Positions 8,006-17,936 of a stretch of DNA of 64,000 bases are shown in pieces; within the stretch, counting starts at the first letter, position 1; every line of letters begins with the position of its first letter. A model generated the notes under the pieces. The model did no database searches and had not been told where the DNA came from. It saw only the letters and a program-made list of their open reading frames with translations. The stretch is from Nitrospina sp. Lineage in GTDB: Bacteria > Nitrospinota > Nitrospinia > Nitrospinales > VA-1. The DNA is taken from NCBI GenBank assembly GCA_018653085.1, contig JABIAY010000059.1, positions 58,688 to 122,687 of the forward strand. Reading direction: 5' to 3'. The position numbers and the translations under genes are program-made.

Positions 8006-11000
8006 TGAAACTTATCGACCAGTCTATTCGTAACTATCATACCGTTACGGTCATCATCGTTATGGCTCTGGTGGTAGGGGTCTTGTGTTTCCAGTCCCTG
8101 CCCCGGCAGTTGGCTCCTACCGTCGACAAGCCTCAAATTGAAGTCAAAACCGAGTATCGGGGCCTTTCGCCTGATGAGGTGGAACGCAATATCACGCGTC
8201 GTCTGGAAGACCAGCTCGAATCCGTGGAAGGTATGAAAAAAATGACTTCCACCAGTCAGCATGGATTGAGTACCGTCAACCTGGAGTTTGAATGGGGAAT
8301 CGATAAAAACCTGGCGGTGCTCGATGTCAACAACAAGCTCCAGCAGGTAAAAGACCTGCCTATCAATTCTGACAAGCCGACCTTAAGATCCATTTCGAGC
8401 GACAACTCCAGTCCTATCATGTGGATTGTGTTCGACAAGCCCAATGAAAAGATGCCCAGCCTCGATCAGAATTATATGTACAAGATCGGTGAGGATATCA
8501 TTGTCCCTTCCCTCAGGCGTGTAAAGGGCATTGCCGATGTCTGGCATTTCGGTGGTGAAGAGCGGGAAATGCGCGTTGAGTTTGATCCCTACAGCATGGC
8601 CCGTTTGCATGTGACCTACAAGGAAGTGATAGATAGGCTATCGGAAGAAAACCAGAATACCCGTGCCGGGTTTCACGATGAAGACAACCGCTCTTATACC
8701 GTCCGCGCTTTGGGCGAGTTTCTCAATCCGAAAGATATCCTCGATACGGTTATCAAGCGCGATGGTGAAAAAACCATCAAGGTGAAAGATTTTGCCACGG
8801 TGGTGGATGGCTATCAACGGACTGCTTCTCTGGTTCGCATCAGCGGCGAGTTGTCCAATGCTTTCGGAGTGATTCGCAAAGCCGGAGCGAATGTGGTGGA
8901 AACCTGCAACCTGACCGCCAAAAGAGTGGAAGAACTCAATCAAGAATTGTTGAACCGGGGAATTCCGATCAATTTGAAAATCGTTTATCAGGATGTCGAC
9001 TATATCAACGAGGCCATGCGGCTGGTGAAATCGAACCTAGCTCTTGGAGCCATTCTGGCAGTGGCGGTCCTGCTACTGTTCCTGGGGTCCGGGCGATCGT
9101 TGTTGATTGTGGCGATCAGTATTCCTGTGAGCCTGGTTTCCGTATTCATCGTTCTCAAAATTTTTGGACGAAGCATAAATATCATTTCTCTTGCGGGCAT
9201 GGCTTTTGCCGTCGGTATGGTGGTTGATAACTCAATTGTGGTGCTGGAAAACATTTACCGTCACCTCACAATGAGAAAGGGTGTTTTCAAAGCCGCTTAC
9301 GATGGCGCCTCGGAGGTATGGGGGGCGGTGCTTGCTTCAACACTGACGACTCTGGCTGTTTTTATTCCCATAGTCTTTATTCAGGAAGAGGCGGGGCAGA
9401 TGTTCCGTGATATCGCTATTACTATTAGTGCCAGCATTGCCTTGTCTTTACTGGTGTCCATCACTGTTATTCCGACCTTAACGACGCTGTTGATCCGTCT
9501 TAAGCCGGGAGAAGAATACCAGCCGGGATTTTTTCATCGCACCCTGTTCAAGCCAGTCGTCCTGATAGGTAAGAAGATGGGCGATCTCTATTCGGGTCTC
9601 ATGGAATGGATACTGCGTAATTCGCCCACTAGCATTTTTTTCAGGGTTCTTGTCATTGTTTGTGTGGGGGGGATGTTGTGGTATAGCGGCAAGACTCTGC
9701 CGGAAAAGGATTACCTGCCCTACGGCAATAAAAATATGGTGTTCATGCTCATTGAGCCGGTGGCGGGAACGCCTGCGGAAACAAATATGCGCTACATGGC
9801 TGACTACGAAAAAAAGATTGTGGCAATGGAAGATGTCAATCGCAACTTCCTGGTTTTTTCGTCGCGCTTCAATGGAGGTGGTGCCATCATCGAAAAAGAA
9901 CTGGCGGCAGGCCAGCGAGGCGAAGTGAAGATGGCGGTCAAATCCGGGCAAATGGGCCGAGAGATTTTTGCCATTCCCGGATACCGTTTTGCCTTTGCCA
10001 TGCAGAGACCCATTTTTCGTTCAGCCAATAAAACTTTCGAAGTCGAAATTACCGGGCCGGATATGTTGAAACTGAAAAGCAACGCTCTGGATTTGATCGG
10101 AAAAATTTCCGGGATAAAAGGGGTGCACTCGGTTCGGCCGGAATTTAAATTTGGTAACCCGGAGCTCAGGTTCCATCCCCGGCGTGAAGACGCGGCCCGG
10201 CTGAACATGGGCATGAATGAGATCGGAGATATTATCGAGTCACTCAATGCCGGTAAATATCTGGGTGAGTTCAACGATCAGGGTGAACCCATCGACTTTG
10301 TTCTGGTGCAGAAAAAAGATACCCATAAACTCGGGCTGGAAGACTATCGTGCTTTGCCGGTATGGACCGATGAAGGCATGATGACTCACCTCGGGCATCT
10401 GGTCGATATAAAAGTTGATGCGGGTCCCGCGCGCATTGATCATATTGGAACGGAGCGGGCGATCAAACTGCGAGTGCAGGTGAGAAAAGATGTTGCCATG
10501 CAGTTGGTCATTGATCGGGTTGACGAGGAAGCATTGATTGACGCAAGAAAAAACCTCGGTGAAGAATACGGGCTGCGTATTGGCGGTTCCGCCGATGAAC
10601 TGGCCTCTACCGAAAAATCATTGATGAACAGCTTCGCCTATGCGTTGGGTTTCATCTATCTACTGCTCGTGGCCCTGTTTTCCTCTTTTCTCAGGCCGTT
10701 CATCGTTATGCTGACAGTGGCGTTGGCGGTTTCCGGTTCTTTTCTGGGAATCACCTGGAACAACTGGTTCCAACGCGGGAACATTCTCTCGATCCTCGAA
10801 GAATGGAACGTGCCGAATGCCCAGGCCATGGCCGCTGACTGGAACTGGATCACCTTCGATATTCTTACCCAATTGGGAATTGTTATTCTCGCCGGCATTG
10901 TTGTTAACAATGCCATCCTCATCGTGCATCAAATGCTCAACAATATTAAAGCGGGTATGGAGGAGCGTGAGGCCCTTTTGTTGTCTTGCCAGACACGCTT

Positions 11001-11232
11001 AAGGCCCATCATGATGACCGTTATCTCCAGCGTGTTCGGGATGATTCCTCTGGCTTTCGGCGAAGGGGCAGGCACCGAACTGTACCGGGGCATGGGCACT
11101 GCCTTGATCGGCGGACTGAGTATCTCTACTTTGTTCACGCTGTTTCTGGTTCCTGTGCTGATATCCCTGCTGAACGACATGGGATTCCACACCAAAAAAG
11201 AAGACCTGGTGAAAGCATCATTACAGGCGTAA
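8005..11232 (+). CDS. RND efflux pump permease (AcrB/HAE1 family)
   Basis: At 1075 aa this is full length for a proton-driven RND transporter. One N-terminal helix is followed by a large periplasmic domain, a block of helices (about 335-475), a second large loop and a second helix block near the end. The TM4 motif reads GMVVDNSIVVLENI, so the first relay Asp of AcrB is present and the second position is Asn, as in several RND subfamilies. It works with the lipoprotein adaptor encoded upstream to expel drugs, metals or lipids; the substrate cannot be read. It is followed by a convergent gene at 11259. Confidence 0.92.
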   Translation: MKLIDQSIRNYHTVTVIIVMALVVGVLCFQSLPRQLAPTVDKPQIEVKTEYRGLSPDEVERNITRRLEDQLESVEGMKKMTSTSQHGLSTVNLEFEWGIDKNLAVLDVNNKLQQVKDLPINSDKPTLRSISSDNSSPIMWIVFDKPNEKMPSLDQNYMYKIGEDIIVPSLRRVKGIADVWHFGGEEREMRVEFDPYSMARLHVTYKEVIDRLSEENQNTRAGFHDEDNRSYTVRALGEFLNPKDILDTVIKRDGEKTIKVKDFATVVDGYQRTASLVRISGELSNAFGVIRKAGANVVETCNLTAKRVEELNQELLNRGIPINLKIVYQDVDYINEAMRLVKSNLALGAILAVAVLLLFLGSGRSLLIVAISIPVSLVSVFIVLKIFGRSINIISLAGMAFAVGMVVDNSIVVLENIYRHLTMRKGVFKAAYDGASEVWGAVLASTLTTLAVFIPIVFIQEEAGQMFRDIAITISASIALSLLVSITVIPTLTTLLIRLKPGEEYQPGFFHRTLFKPVVLIGKKMGDLYSGLMEWILRNSPTSIFFRVLVIVCVGGMLWYSGKTLPEKDYLPYGNKNMVFMLIEPVAGTPAETNMRYMADYEKKIVAMEDVNRNFLVFSSRFNGGGAIIEKELAAGQRGEVKMAVKSGQMGREIFAIPGYRFAFAMQRPIFRSANKTFEVEITGPDMLKLKSNALDLIGKISGIKGVHSVRPEFKFGNPELRFHPRREDAARLNMGMNEIGDIIESLNAGKYLGEFNDQGEPIDFVLVQKKDTHKLGLEDYRALPVWTDEGMMTHLGHLVDIKVDAGPARIDHIGTERAIKLRVQVRKDVAMQLVIDRVDEEALIDARKNLGEEYGLRIGGSADELASTEKSLMNSFAYALGFIYLLLVALFSSFLRPFIVMLTVALAVSGSFLGITWNNWFQRGNILSILEEWNVPNAQAMAADWNWITFDILTQLGIVILAGIVVNNAILIVHQMLNNIKAGMEEREALLLSCQTRLRPIMMTVISSVFGMIPLAFGEGAGTELYRGMGTALIGGLSISTLFTLFLVPVLISLLNDMGFHTKKEDLVKASLQA

Positions 11233-11258
11233 AAACAAATCCCTTCTGTCAAAGGGGG

Positions 11259-11936
11259 CTAGGGGGTCGGCCAGCAAGAGGGTGGAGAGGATTCAATACT
11301 GATTTCTTCTTTGCTGGTCGGATGCTTGAAAATCAGCCGATGCGCGCAAAGAGCAATTTGTCCTTCCGGTAAGGTTGAGTGGGCACCATACTTTTTATCT
11401 CCAACGATGGGGTGCCCGATGAAGGCGAGTTGCGCGCGGATCTGGTGGAACCTTCCGGTATGCAGGTGAATGTCAAGCAGGCTGGTACTTTCTAAAGTTT
11501 CGATGACCTCATAATCCAATACCGCCTCCTTGGCGTTGGGAGTTGCGCGGGGAAACACGGTGGCCTTGAGGGATTTCTCTTTTCTCAGGTAGTGCGTCAG
11601 GCTGGCTTGTTGGGGTTGAGGAGTCCCTTCGACCAGGGCCCGGTAAATTTTCTTTGTGGTTTTTTCTCGAAATTGCTCAGAGAGCCGCGAAGCCCCTTTG
11701 GAAGTGCGCGCGAATACCACGATGCCCGACACCGGGCGGTCGAGTCGGTGCACCAATCCCAAAAACACCTTGCCCGGTTTTTTATATTCCGTTTTGATCC
11801 AGTCCTTCACCTGATCCATCAGGGAAACGGTGCCGGAATCGTCAGGCTGGGTGAGTACTCCCGCCGGTTTGCGCACCGCTATCAAATGGTTGTCGAGATA
11901 CAGGATGTCGAGAGAAGGATCAGGAGGGTTGCTCAA
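11259..11936 (-). CDS. RluA-family RNA pseudouridine synthase
   Basis: The 225 aa product has the family core: 'NHLIAVRKPAGVLTQ' and the catalytic block HRLDRPVSGIVVFAR, in which Asp66 is the expected nucleophile. 'GRFHQIRAQLAFIGHPIVGD' is also present. There is no S4 domain, as in RluA/TruC-like enzymes that modify rRNA or tRNA. The target is not readable. Translation probably starts at a TTG inside the end of the upstream DUF502 gene (17 base overlap), with AGGA placed suitably before it, so the pair forms one transcript. Confidence 0.87.
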   Translation of the reverse strand: MSNPPDPSLDILYLDNHLIAVRKPAGVLTQPDDSGTVSLMDQVKDWIKTEYKKPGKVFLGLVHRLDRPVSGIVVFARTSKGASRLSEQFREKTTKKIYRALVEGTPQPQQASLTHYLRKEKSLKATVFPRATPNAKEAVLDYEVIETLESTSLLDIHLHTGRFHQIRAQLAFIGHPIVGDKKYGAHSTLPEGQIALCAHRLIFKHPTSKEEISIESSPPSCWPTP

Positions 11937-12588
11937 TCTTCAGTCCTTTTGCTTCGATAATTTTGAGTTCGTGGGGAGTGACGATACCTCCGGAGACCAC
12001 GTATTTGATGCCCTCCTCAATAGTCATGGAAACTTCAGTGAGCTCCTCAGGCGGGGAGAAGATCAGGAATCCGGATGTCGGGTTGGGCATGGTTGGCACG
12101 AACACGTTGAGCATATTTTCCTGAGTGAGTTCCTGGACCTCTCCGCGGGACTCGCCGGTCACAAACCCGATTGCCAAAAGGCCTCGGCGCGGGAACTCAA
12201 GCAGAACGACTTTGCGAAAGGCTGACGTGTCTGCTTCGGCGATAGATGAAACCACCTGTTTGGAGCCCTTATAAATCCGGCGCACGAACGGGATTTTTTC
12301 AATCAGGAATTCACCGAGTTGGAATAGTTTTTTTCCGAAAAAGTTGGTGGTAAACCAACCCACGGTGAGTACGATTAGCAGGGTCACCATCAGTCCGAGA
12401 AAAGGGATGCGGTAACCTTCGGGAATGGGCGCGCCAAGCTGAATCAGCACTCGGGTGAACACCGGCGACAGGGCATCGAAGTTTTTGAGCAGAAACTGCA
12501 AAATGAACCACGTCAATGCGATCGGCAGGGTGATCAGTAACCCGGTGATGAAAACATTTCGAATTCGGCGTTGGAATTTTTTAAGCAC
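11920..12588 (-). CDS. DUF502 family inner-membrane protein
   Basis: The 222 aa protein has two N-terminal membrane segments (about 12-34 and 60-82) separated by a short loop, then a soluble domain with 'IPFVRRIYKGSKQVV' and 'NVFVPTMPNPTSGFLIF'. That pattern defines DUF502 proteins. The family is widespread in bacteria and plants (COV1-like) but has no firm biochemical function; a trafficking or envelope role is only a guess. Its 3' end overlaps the pseudouridine synthase gene. Confidence 0.85.
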   Translation of the reverse strand: MLKKFQRRIRNVFITGLLITLPIALTWFILQFLLKNFDALSPVFTRVLIQLGAPIPEGYRIPFLGLMVTLLIVLTVGWFTTNFFGKKLFQLGEFLIEKIPFVRRIYKGSKQVVSSIAEADTSAFRKVVLLEFPRRGLLAIGFVTGESRGEVQELTQENMLNVFVPTMPNPTSGFLIFSPPEELTEVSMTIEEGIKYVVSGGIVTPHELKIIEAKGLKIEQPS

Positions 12589-12747
12589 GGTTCCCTGTAG
12601 GAAAATTGAAAAGGTTCATTATACTATATAAAGAAAGTGGCAGAAGGCAATAGAGGTTCTAAAGTGCTGGTTTTACGCTTGACAGTAGCGGGATAATCGT
12701 TAATATCAAACGGTTAGTTCTCTCGGCAGGATAAAAACGAATTAAAT

Positions 12748-12823
12748 GGGGCTGTGGCGCAGCTGGGAGCGCACTTGAATGGCATTCAAGGGGTCAGGGG
12801 TTCGATCCCCCTCAGCTCCACCA
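12748..12823 (+). tRNA. tRNA-Ala (anticodon GGC), CCA encoded
   Basis: A complete cloverleaf can be folded by eye. The acceptor is GGGGCTG/CAGCTCC with a G3-U70 wobble, the alanine identity element. The D arm is GCGC/GCGC, the anticodon stem CTTGA/TCAAG with loop ATGGCAT, and the T arm AGGGG-TTCGATC-CCCCT. A73 and the encoded CCA follow. A strong terminator begins eight bases downstream. The 3' half of this gene recurs at 14706-14739 and, with the terminator, at 17871-17936, which marks it as a likely integration or duplication point. Confidence 0.97.
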
Positions 12824-12831
12824 TATAAAAG

Positions 12832-12867
12832 AAGGGGTTAACTCGAAAGGGTTGACCCCTTTTTTTA
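12832..12867 (+). terminator. Intrinsic terminator after tRNA-Ala (family copy 1)
   Basis: Arms AAGGGGTTAACTC and GGGTTGACCCCTT pair over 13 positions, including T-G wobbles, around a GAAA loop and are followed by a run of T. Near-identical hairpins occur at 17902 and 22177. Confidence 0.9.
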
Positions 12868-13128
12868 TGGAGATGAATCGTTTTTTTGAAATAAACCTCT
12901 AATATAAGCAGATAGGCTTATTGGGGCAGGTCGTATTTTCTGGGTTTTGGATTCGGAATTATGTTTGGGACAGTAATGGGGGCTGGTCAGATGAATTTTA
13001 GTGTTCTTATGGGAAGTATTGACTAATATTCACCAACGCTAGTAAATAATTGCGTCATTATTACGCTCGATATATGAGGCAATTAACTCAATTGCTCAAG
13101 TCAATTCTAAAAAAATATTAGGTGTGAA
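12868..13128. other. Non-coding stretch between tRNA terminator and histidine kinase
   Basis: AT-rich and without a credible frame. It should hold the kinase promoter, but I cannot pick out a convincing -35/-10 pair. Confidence 0.4.
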
Positions 13129-14694
13129 ATGAAAAAGTTGACTTTGGAGGCATTGTTAAAATCTGTAAATGAAGACTCAAGTGTGAATAGCTTGGTACAA
13201 TCTTCGCCTGTGTGCCACAAAATTTTTGATCCGGATTTTAAATTGAAGTTTATGAGTAAGAGTGGTGTAACTGCTCTTAAGATTGAAGATATTGAGGATT
13301 TTTATGGAAAATTTTTTCCTACTGATTCTGCCCCAAAAGCCACCCGTGACATCGTTGATAAATATATGCATCTCGCCAGTAGGGGAGAAACGAATACAAT
13401 TGAATATTCTTTTGAAGTGGATAGGAAAGTTCTTTGGTACAGAACTACAATTAGTCCATTTTTTGATGCGGGTGATAACCTCATATATATCACAGCAGAT
13501 TCTATGGATATCACCGAGCGCAAAAGAGACGAAAATGATCTGATAAAAGCCAGGGAAGAAGCTGTAAAAGCCAACCATGCTAAGTCAGAATTTCTTTCAC
13601 GAATGAGCCATGAGTTGAGGACACCCATGAATGCCATTTTGGGGTTTACTCAATTGATGGAAATGAATGCTCAAAGTAAATTGAGCGACACTGAGAAGAA
13701 AAACCTCGGAATGATATCTTCAGCAGGAAAACATCTGTTAGAACTCATCAATGAAGTACTGGACCTTTCCAGGGTTGAATCTGGAAATATAGAACTATCC
13801 ATTAAAGCGACCGATATGGTTCCCATTGTGGATAACGTTATTTTTATTTCCCAGTCACTGGCTGATGAGAAAGGCATATCTCTTGAGTGTCATGAATTCC
13901 CGTTGGGCAAGTGTTTAATTGATGTGGATCCTCTACGGTTCAAACAGGTTGTTTTAAACCTGATCTCGAATGCCATTAAATACAATGAGCCCAACGGTTC
14001 TGTTGTCGTTTCTTATGAGAGCCAGAATAGTGGCGTGATGCGCTTAGGGGTAAGGGATACCGGTCATGGAATTCCCGGTGACAAAAAAGATAAACTTTTC
14101 AAACCCTTTGAACGTTTTGATGTGGACGCTGAACATATTGAAGGAACCGGTATTGGGCTTACAATATCCAAGCAACTTATCGAGCTGATGAATGGAACAA
14201 TCGGTTTTGAAAGTGTGCCCGGAGAAGGCAGCTTTTTTTATATTGATGTCCCTGTTTCCGTTAAAGCTCCATTGTCAATCCAGGTTGAAGAGGAAACAGG
14301 TTCCATTCAATCGTCCTTGACCAGCAATAAAAAGAAGATTCTTTATATAGAAGATATTCCAGGAAACGTGGAACTGGTAAGACAGATTCTCAATCATCGA
14401 GAAGAGATAAGATTGCTATCCGCTTCTACTGCTCTGGCTGGGATTGAATTAGCGCAATCTGAAACCCCTGATTTGATTTTAATGGATATTCAAATGCCGG
14501 ATATGGATGGTCTGACCGCTTTTAAAAGACTACAAGCTAAGGATGAGACCAATAGCATCCCTGTGATCGCCCTGACAGCAGATGCTTTAGGTGCAGATAT
14601 AGAAAAGGCATTGGATATGGGATTCAGAAATTACATCACCAAACCCCTTGATGTTCCGAGTTTCTTGAATGCAATTGATGAGGTTTTTGCATAA
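13129..14694 (+). CDS. Hybrid sensor histidine kinase: PAS-HisKA-HATPase-REC
   Basis: This 521 aa soluble protein has a PAS-like sensor domain (about 22-130), a HisKA dimerisation helix with FLSRMSHELRTPMNA (phospho-accepting His161), and an HATPase domain (N box 'NLISNAIKYNEPNG', G boxes 'DTGHGIPGD' and 'GTGIGLTISKQ'). A receiver follows, with phospho-acceptor Asp453 in LILMDIQMPDMDG. It has no membrane segment, so the signal is probably intracellular (redox, gas or ligand through PAS). No output regulator is adjacent. It is visibly AT-richer than the flanking housekeeping genes and is the first gene in the segment between the tRNA-Ala repeats. A copy of its last ten codons recurs at 23076-23108. 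Confidence 0.92.
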   Translation: MKKLTLEALLKSVNEDSSVNSLVQSSPVCHKIFDPDFKLKFMSKSGVTALKIEDIEDFYGKFFPTDSAPKATRDIVDKYMHLASRGETNTIEYSFEVDRKVLWYRTTISPFFDAGDNLIYITADSMDITERKRDENDLIKAREEAVKANHAKSEFLSRMSHELRTPMNAILGFTQLMEMNAQSKLSDTEKKNLGMISSAGKHLLELINEVLDLSRVESGNIELSIKATDMVPIVDNVIFISQSLADEKGISLECHEFPLGKCLIDVDPLRFKQVVLNLISNAIKYNEPNGSVVVSYESQNSGVMRLGVRDTGHGIPGDKKDKLFKPFERFDVDAEHIEGTGIGLTISKQLIELMNGTIGFESVPGEGSFFYIDVPVSVKAPLSIQVEEETGSIQSSLTSNKKKILYIEDIPGNVELVRQILNHREEIRLLSASTALAGIELAQSETPDLILMDIQMPDMDGLTAFKRLQAKDETNSIPVIALTADALGADIEKALDMGFRNYITKPLDVPSFLNAIDEVFA

Positions 14695-14705
14695 GAACCC
14701 TAAAA

Positions 14706-14739
14706 TAGCATTCAAGGGGGCAGGGGTTAGATCCCCCTC
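14706..14739 (+). repeat. Remnant of tRNA-Ala 3' half
   Basis: This piece matches the tRNA-Ala segment from the anticodon through the T arm (GCATTCAAGG, CAGGGGTT, GATCCCCCT) with a few changes. The acceptor 3' strand and CCA are lost, so it cannot be a working tRNA. Confidence 0.7.
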
Positions 14740-14798
14740 TCCCTTCCAGGGAGAGGTTGGGTGAGGGTCTTCCCTTAAATTTCGGATAAAATAATATG

Positions 14799-14829
14799 GG
14801 GCTTAGTCGTTTTGACTAGGCCCTTTTTA
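14799..14829 (+). terminator. Intrinsic terminator downstream of the hybrid kinase
   Basis: GGGCTTAGTC and GACTAGGCCC pair around GTTTT and are followed by TTTTTAT. Related sequences with the TTGACT core occur near 19837 and 24473. Confidence 0.75.
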
Positions 14830-15483
14830 TTTGGTTTGTATGGGTGTTGTATCGTAGAGATGGGTGATAGGTTGAATTCCAGATCTAGGCCTGTCAATCG
14901 TCAAAAAAATAAATAATGGCAGAGAGAACGGGTACTGCTAATCGTACGTGGGAGGCTAAAGACCGAAAATAGCAGGCACCTACCTTTCTCTTGCAAAGAT
15001 AAAATTAGGATATATCTGCTACCCATGATATCCTTAAAGGCTAAGCAAAGGTTGTTCAGTTGTAGTGTGAGTTGATTCTTTCTAGTTTCTCGCCTCGAGT
15101 AAATCTATAAAAACACTTTGGTCTGGCAGATCAAAGGTGGTTTGTTTTTTTCTCCAAGTGGTTCCTAAAAGTTCTTGCAGCAATCCAACCCAATTTAAAA
15201 TCAGGGAAAACGTCAGACAGATTTTCTGAAAGTACGTTCCCCAAAAAAACAACCGAATGTCATCAGGCAGAACTTTAATTCTGCATGATCTTTTTTGGTT
15301 TCGTGTGATGTGAAAGGGGACGGCCACTTGGCCGAGCTCCTATTCTTTGTCCCAGCAAAAAATATTTCACAGCTGATTCAAGGCAAAGCATCAGTTAACA
15401 CAACTTAAAACAGGGCGAAGGATTAAAAAATACTTCGCTTTTTCAATAAAACTTTTACGCACAAATTTCACAGAACTTATTTT
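14830..15483. other. Gene-poor 650-base stretch before the SulP gene
   Basis: The only sizeable frame is an 81-codon minus-strand one (15082-15327) that I do not recognise; it could be a gene relic. The last 120 bases are AT-rich and should carry the SulP promoter. No ribosome-binding site is evident before 15484. Confidence 0.4.
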
Positions 15484-16974
15484 ATGCTCTCTTTGTCACT
15501 CTCATATATGAAACGTAACTGGCTTGGCAATATACGCAATGATATTCTTGCGGGTATGGTTGTCGCGCTGGCTCTCATTCCTGAAGCGATTGCCTTTTCT
15601 ATCATTGCCGGCGTTGATCCTAAGGTTGGTTTGTATGCTTCATTCTGCATTGCTATCGTTATTGCTTTTATCGGTGGCAGATCCGGTATGATTTCTGCCG
15701 CGACAGGTGCTATGGCGCTTGTCATGGTATTGCTGGTGAAAGAGCATGGACTTGAATATCTCCTTGCGGCAACTATTCTGACAGGGGTTTTGCAAATCAT
15801 TGCGGGTTTTTTCAGGTTAGGCTCTCTAATGCGATTTGTGTCACGTTCTGTCGTGACAGGGTTTGTAAATGCCCTGGCCATTCTAATATTTATGGCACAA
15901 TTGCCCGAATTCAAAGGTGCAGGAATCCAGATGTACGGCATGGTCGCCCTCGGGCTGGCAATTATTTACATCTTTCCGCGTTTCACAAAGGCTGTTCCAT
16001 CACCGCTGATCAGCATCATAACTATTACGGCAATCAGCATTTATTTTGGAATGGATTTGCGCACGGTAGGCGATATGGGAGAGCTTCCCTCTACGTTGCC
16101 GATTTTCCTGTTGCCCGACATACCACTCAATCTGGATACATTGCGGATTATTTTTCCATACTCCCTGACACTCATGGCCGTCGGCCTGTTGGAGTCACTG
16201 ATGACCGCAACTATTGTCGACGACCTGACAGACACCTCCAGCAATAAAAACCGTGAATGCATGGGGCAAGGTGTTGCCAATATTGTGTCCGGTTTTTTTG
16301 GAGGCATGGCAGGTTGCGCAATGATCGGGCAATCGGTTATCAATATTAAGTCGGGGGGTCGTGGCCGCCTGTCGACACTTTTTGCGGGACTGTTTCTCCT
16401 CTTCTTACTTTTGGTTCTTGGGGATTGGGTGCGCCAGATCCCTATGGCTGCCCTCGTTGCAGTCATGATAATGGTTTCGATTGGAACATTCAGTTGGTCA
16501 TCTTTTGGCAATCTGAGAACACATCCAAAAACCTCCAGCCTTGTCATGATAACCACCGTAATAGTTGTCGTTATTACACATGATTTGGCAATGGGTGTCT
16601 TTGTTGGGGTCTTGACGAGTGCTCTTTTCTTCGCCCGTAGAGTATCGCGACTGCTAAAAATCGAATCTCATTTATCTGAGAATGCAGAAGAGCGCACCTA
16701 CAAGGTTTATGGGCAGGTATTTTTTGCATCCGCAGGCATATTTTCTGACTCCTTTGATTTTAAGGAGGTCGTCCAAAATATTACCATTGATGTCAGCGGA
16801 GCCCATTTTTGGGATTTGTCCGCTGTCGGTGCATTGGATAAAGTTGTTATGAAATTTCGCCGCGAAGGAACGATCGTTCATCTGCTTGGAATGAATAAAG
16901 CAAGCGCTACGATTGTTGATCGCCTGGCTGTGTATGACAAACCCAATGCGCTTGAGCTGATGCCAAAACATTAA
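15484..16974 (+). CDS. SulP-family anion transporter with C-terminal STAS domain
   Basis: The 496 aa protein has the SulP signature '[18 protein letters not shown]' in the first helices, about a dozen membrane segments, and a C-terminal STAS domain (about 395-496) with '[19 protein letters not shown]'. SulP proteins carry sulfate, bicarbonate or related anions. This short-STAS subgroup includes bicarbonate and sulfate importers, and the ion cannot be settled from sequence. It lies 12 bases before a tandem-domain Usp gene, a recurring pairing in bacteria that suggests stress or energy control of the transporter. Met 15511 is an alternative start. Confidence 0.88.
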   Translation: MLSLSLSYMKRNWLGNIRNDILAGMVVALALIPEAIAFSIIAGVDPKVGLYASFCIAIVIAFIGGRSGMISAATGAMALVMVLLVKEHGLEYLLAATILTGVLQIIAGFFRLGSLMRFVSRSVVTGFVNALAILIFMAQLPEFKGAGIQMYGMVALGLAIIYIFPRFTKAVPSPLISIITITAISIYFGMDLRTVGDMGELPSTLPIFLLPDIPLNLDTLRIIFPYSLTLMAVGLLESLMTATIVDDLTDTSSNKNRECMGQGVANIVSGFFGGMAGCAMIGQSVINIKSGGRGRLSTLFAGLFLLFLLLVLGDWVRQIPMAALVAVMIMVSIGTFSWSSFGNLRTHPKTSSLVMITTVIVVVITHDLAMGVFVGVLTSALFFARRVSRLLKIESHLSENAEERTYKVYGQVFFASAGIFSDSFDFKEVVQNITIDVSGAHFWDLSAVGALDKVVMKFRREGTIVHLLGMNKASATIVDRLAVYDKPNALELMPKH

Positions 16975-16986
16975 GGGAGAGAAAGA

Positions 16987-17841
16987 ATGGCCAAGCTATT
17001 AGTATGTATCGATGGATCGGCTTATGCAGACAATCTCTGCACCAATGCCGCCTGGGTTGCTAAACAAATAAATGCCAGCATTGACCTTCTTCATGTTTTA
17101 CGCCGTCCTTCAGACTATCAGGCACCGACAGATCATACCGGATTAATGGGCTTTGAGGCACGCAGTAATCTTCTGGAAGAATTAACAAAGGTTGATGAAG
17201 AGCGGGGTCGTTTAGATCAAGAGAAGGGAAAAATTATTCTTGAACATGGGGCCAAAATTCTGCAAAAAGCAGGCATCGAAACAATCAACCTCGTTCACCG
17301 ACGCGGTAGCCTGGTTGAAACCATTCAAGAATTTGAAGATTCTGTTGAAATGATCTTCATGGGAAAACGGGGAGAACATGCCAACATAAACTCTGTTTTT
17401 CTGGGCTCAAACCTGGAAAAAGTTGCACGCGCTCTCCACAAACCACTTTTTATTGTGTCGTCCATCATACGTCCGATCAAACGGTTCTTGATTGCCTATG
17501 ATGGTAAGGACAGTGTTCGCAAAGCCATTAACTTCATCACCGATCAACCCTTGCTGGACAAGGGATTAGAGTGTCACTTGCTGGTGGTTGAACGTGCCAA
17601 AGGTGATATCGAAACGTCAGAGGCCGTGCAAAAACTAGAGAAAGTCGGATTTAAAACCACCCTCCGGGTAGAACAAAATTCTCATGCCGATCAAGTGATA
17701 GCTTCTTACGTTGTGGAGAATGAAATCGACCTTCTGATTACAGGTGCGTATAGCCATTCTCGTATGCACAGCCTATTACTCGGAAGTACAACCGCATCAC
17801 TGATCAAGGCTTGCAAGGTACCACTGTTATTATTCAGATAG
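16987..17841 (+). CDS. Universal stress protein with two Usp domains
   Basis: The 284 aa protein holds two UspA folds in tandem (about 1-150 and 157-284). The second ends with the ATP-binding-type pattern 'GAYSHSRMHSLLLGSTT' (G-x2-G-x9-G[S/T] style), the first with 'GKRGEHANINSVFLGSNLEKV'. It has a strong ribosome site (AGGGAGAG) and follows the SulP gene directly. It is probably a cytoplasmic nucleotide-binding regulator of the transporter or a general stress factor. It is the last gene before the downstream tRNA-Ala-like repeat. Confidence 0.9.
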   Translation: MAKLLVCIDGSAYADNLCTNAAWVAKQINASIDLLHVLRRPSDYQAPTDHTGLMGFEARSNLLEELTKVDEERGRLDQEKGKIILEHGAKILQKAGIETINLVHRRGSLVETIQEFEDSVEMIFMGKRGEHANINSVFLGSNLEKVARALHKPLFIVSSIIRPIKRFLIAYDGKDSVRKAINFITDQPLLDKGLECHLLVVERAKGDIETSEAVQKLEKVGFKTTLRVEQNSHADQVIASYVVENEIDLLITGAYSHSRMHSLLLGSTTASLIKACKVPLLLFR

Positions 17842-17870
17842 AAGGTTGCCACTTGCTTTTATCCAACCTC

Positions 17871-17936
17871 ATCGATCCCCCTCAGTTCCACCACATAAGA
17901 GAAGGGATTAACTCGAAAGGGTTGACCCCTTTTTTG
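17871..17936 (+). repeat. Second copy of tRNA-Ala 3' end plus terminator (att-like direct repeat)
   Basis: About 65 bases match 12801-12865 with roughly five substitutions: the T-arm 3' side, acceptor strand, CCA and the GAAA-loop terminator. With the intact tRNA it brackets a 5.1 kb segment. Arms 17902-17914 and 17919-17931 form the same terminator hairpin. The antiporter gene on the other strand ends inside this repeat. Confidence 0.85.

Noticed and set aside
14706..14739. Possible second tRNA gene
   Set aside because: Only the middle-to-T-arm part is present; no acceptor stem can form.
15082..15327. Minus-strand 81-codon frame in the SulP upstream gap
   Set aside because: Not recognised, no ribosome site, isolated. 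It may be a relic but cannot be supported as a gene.
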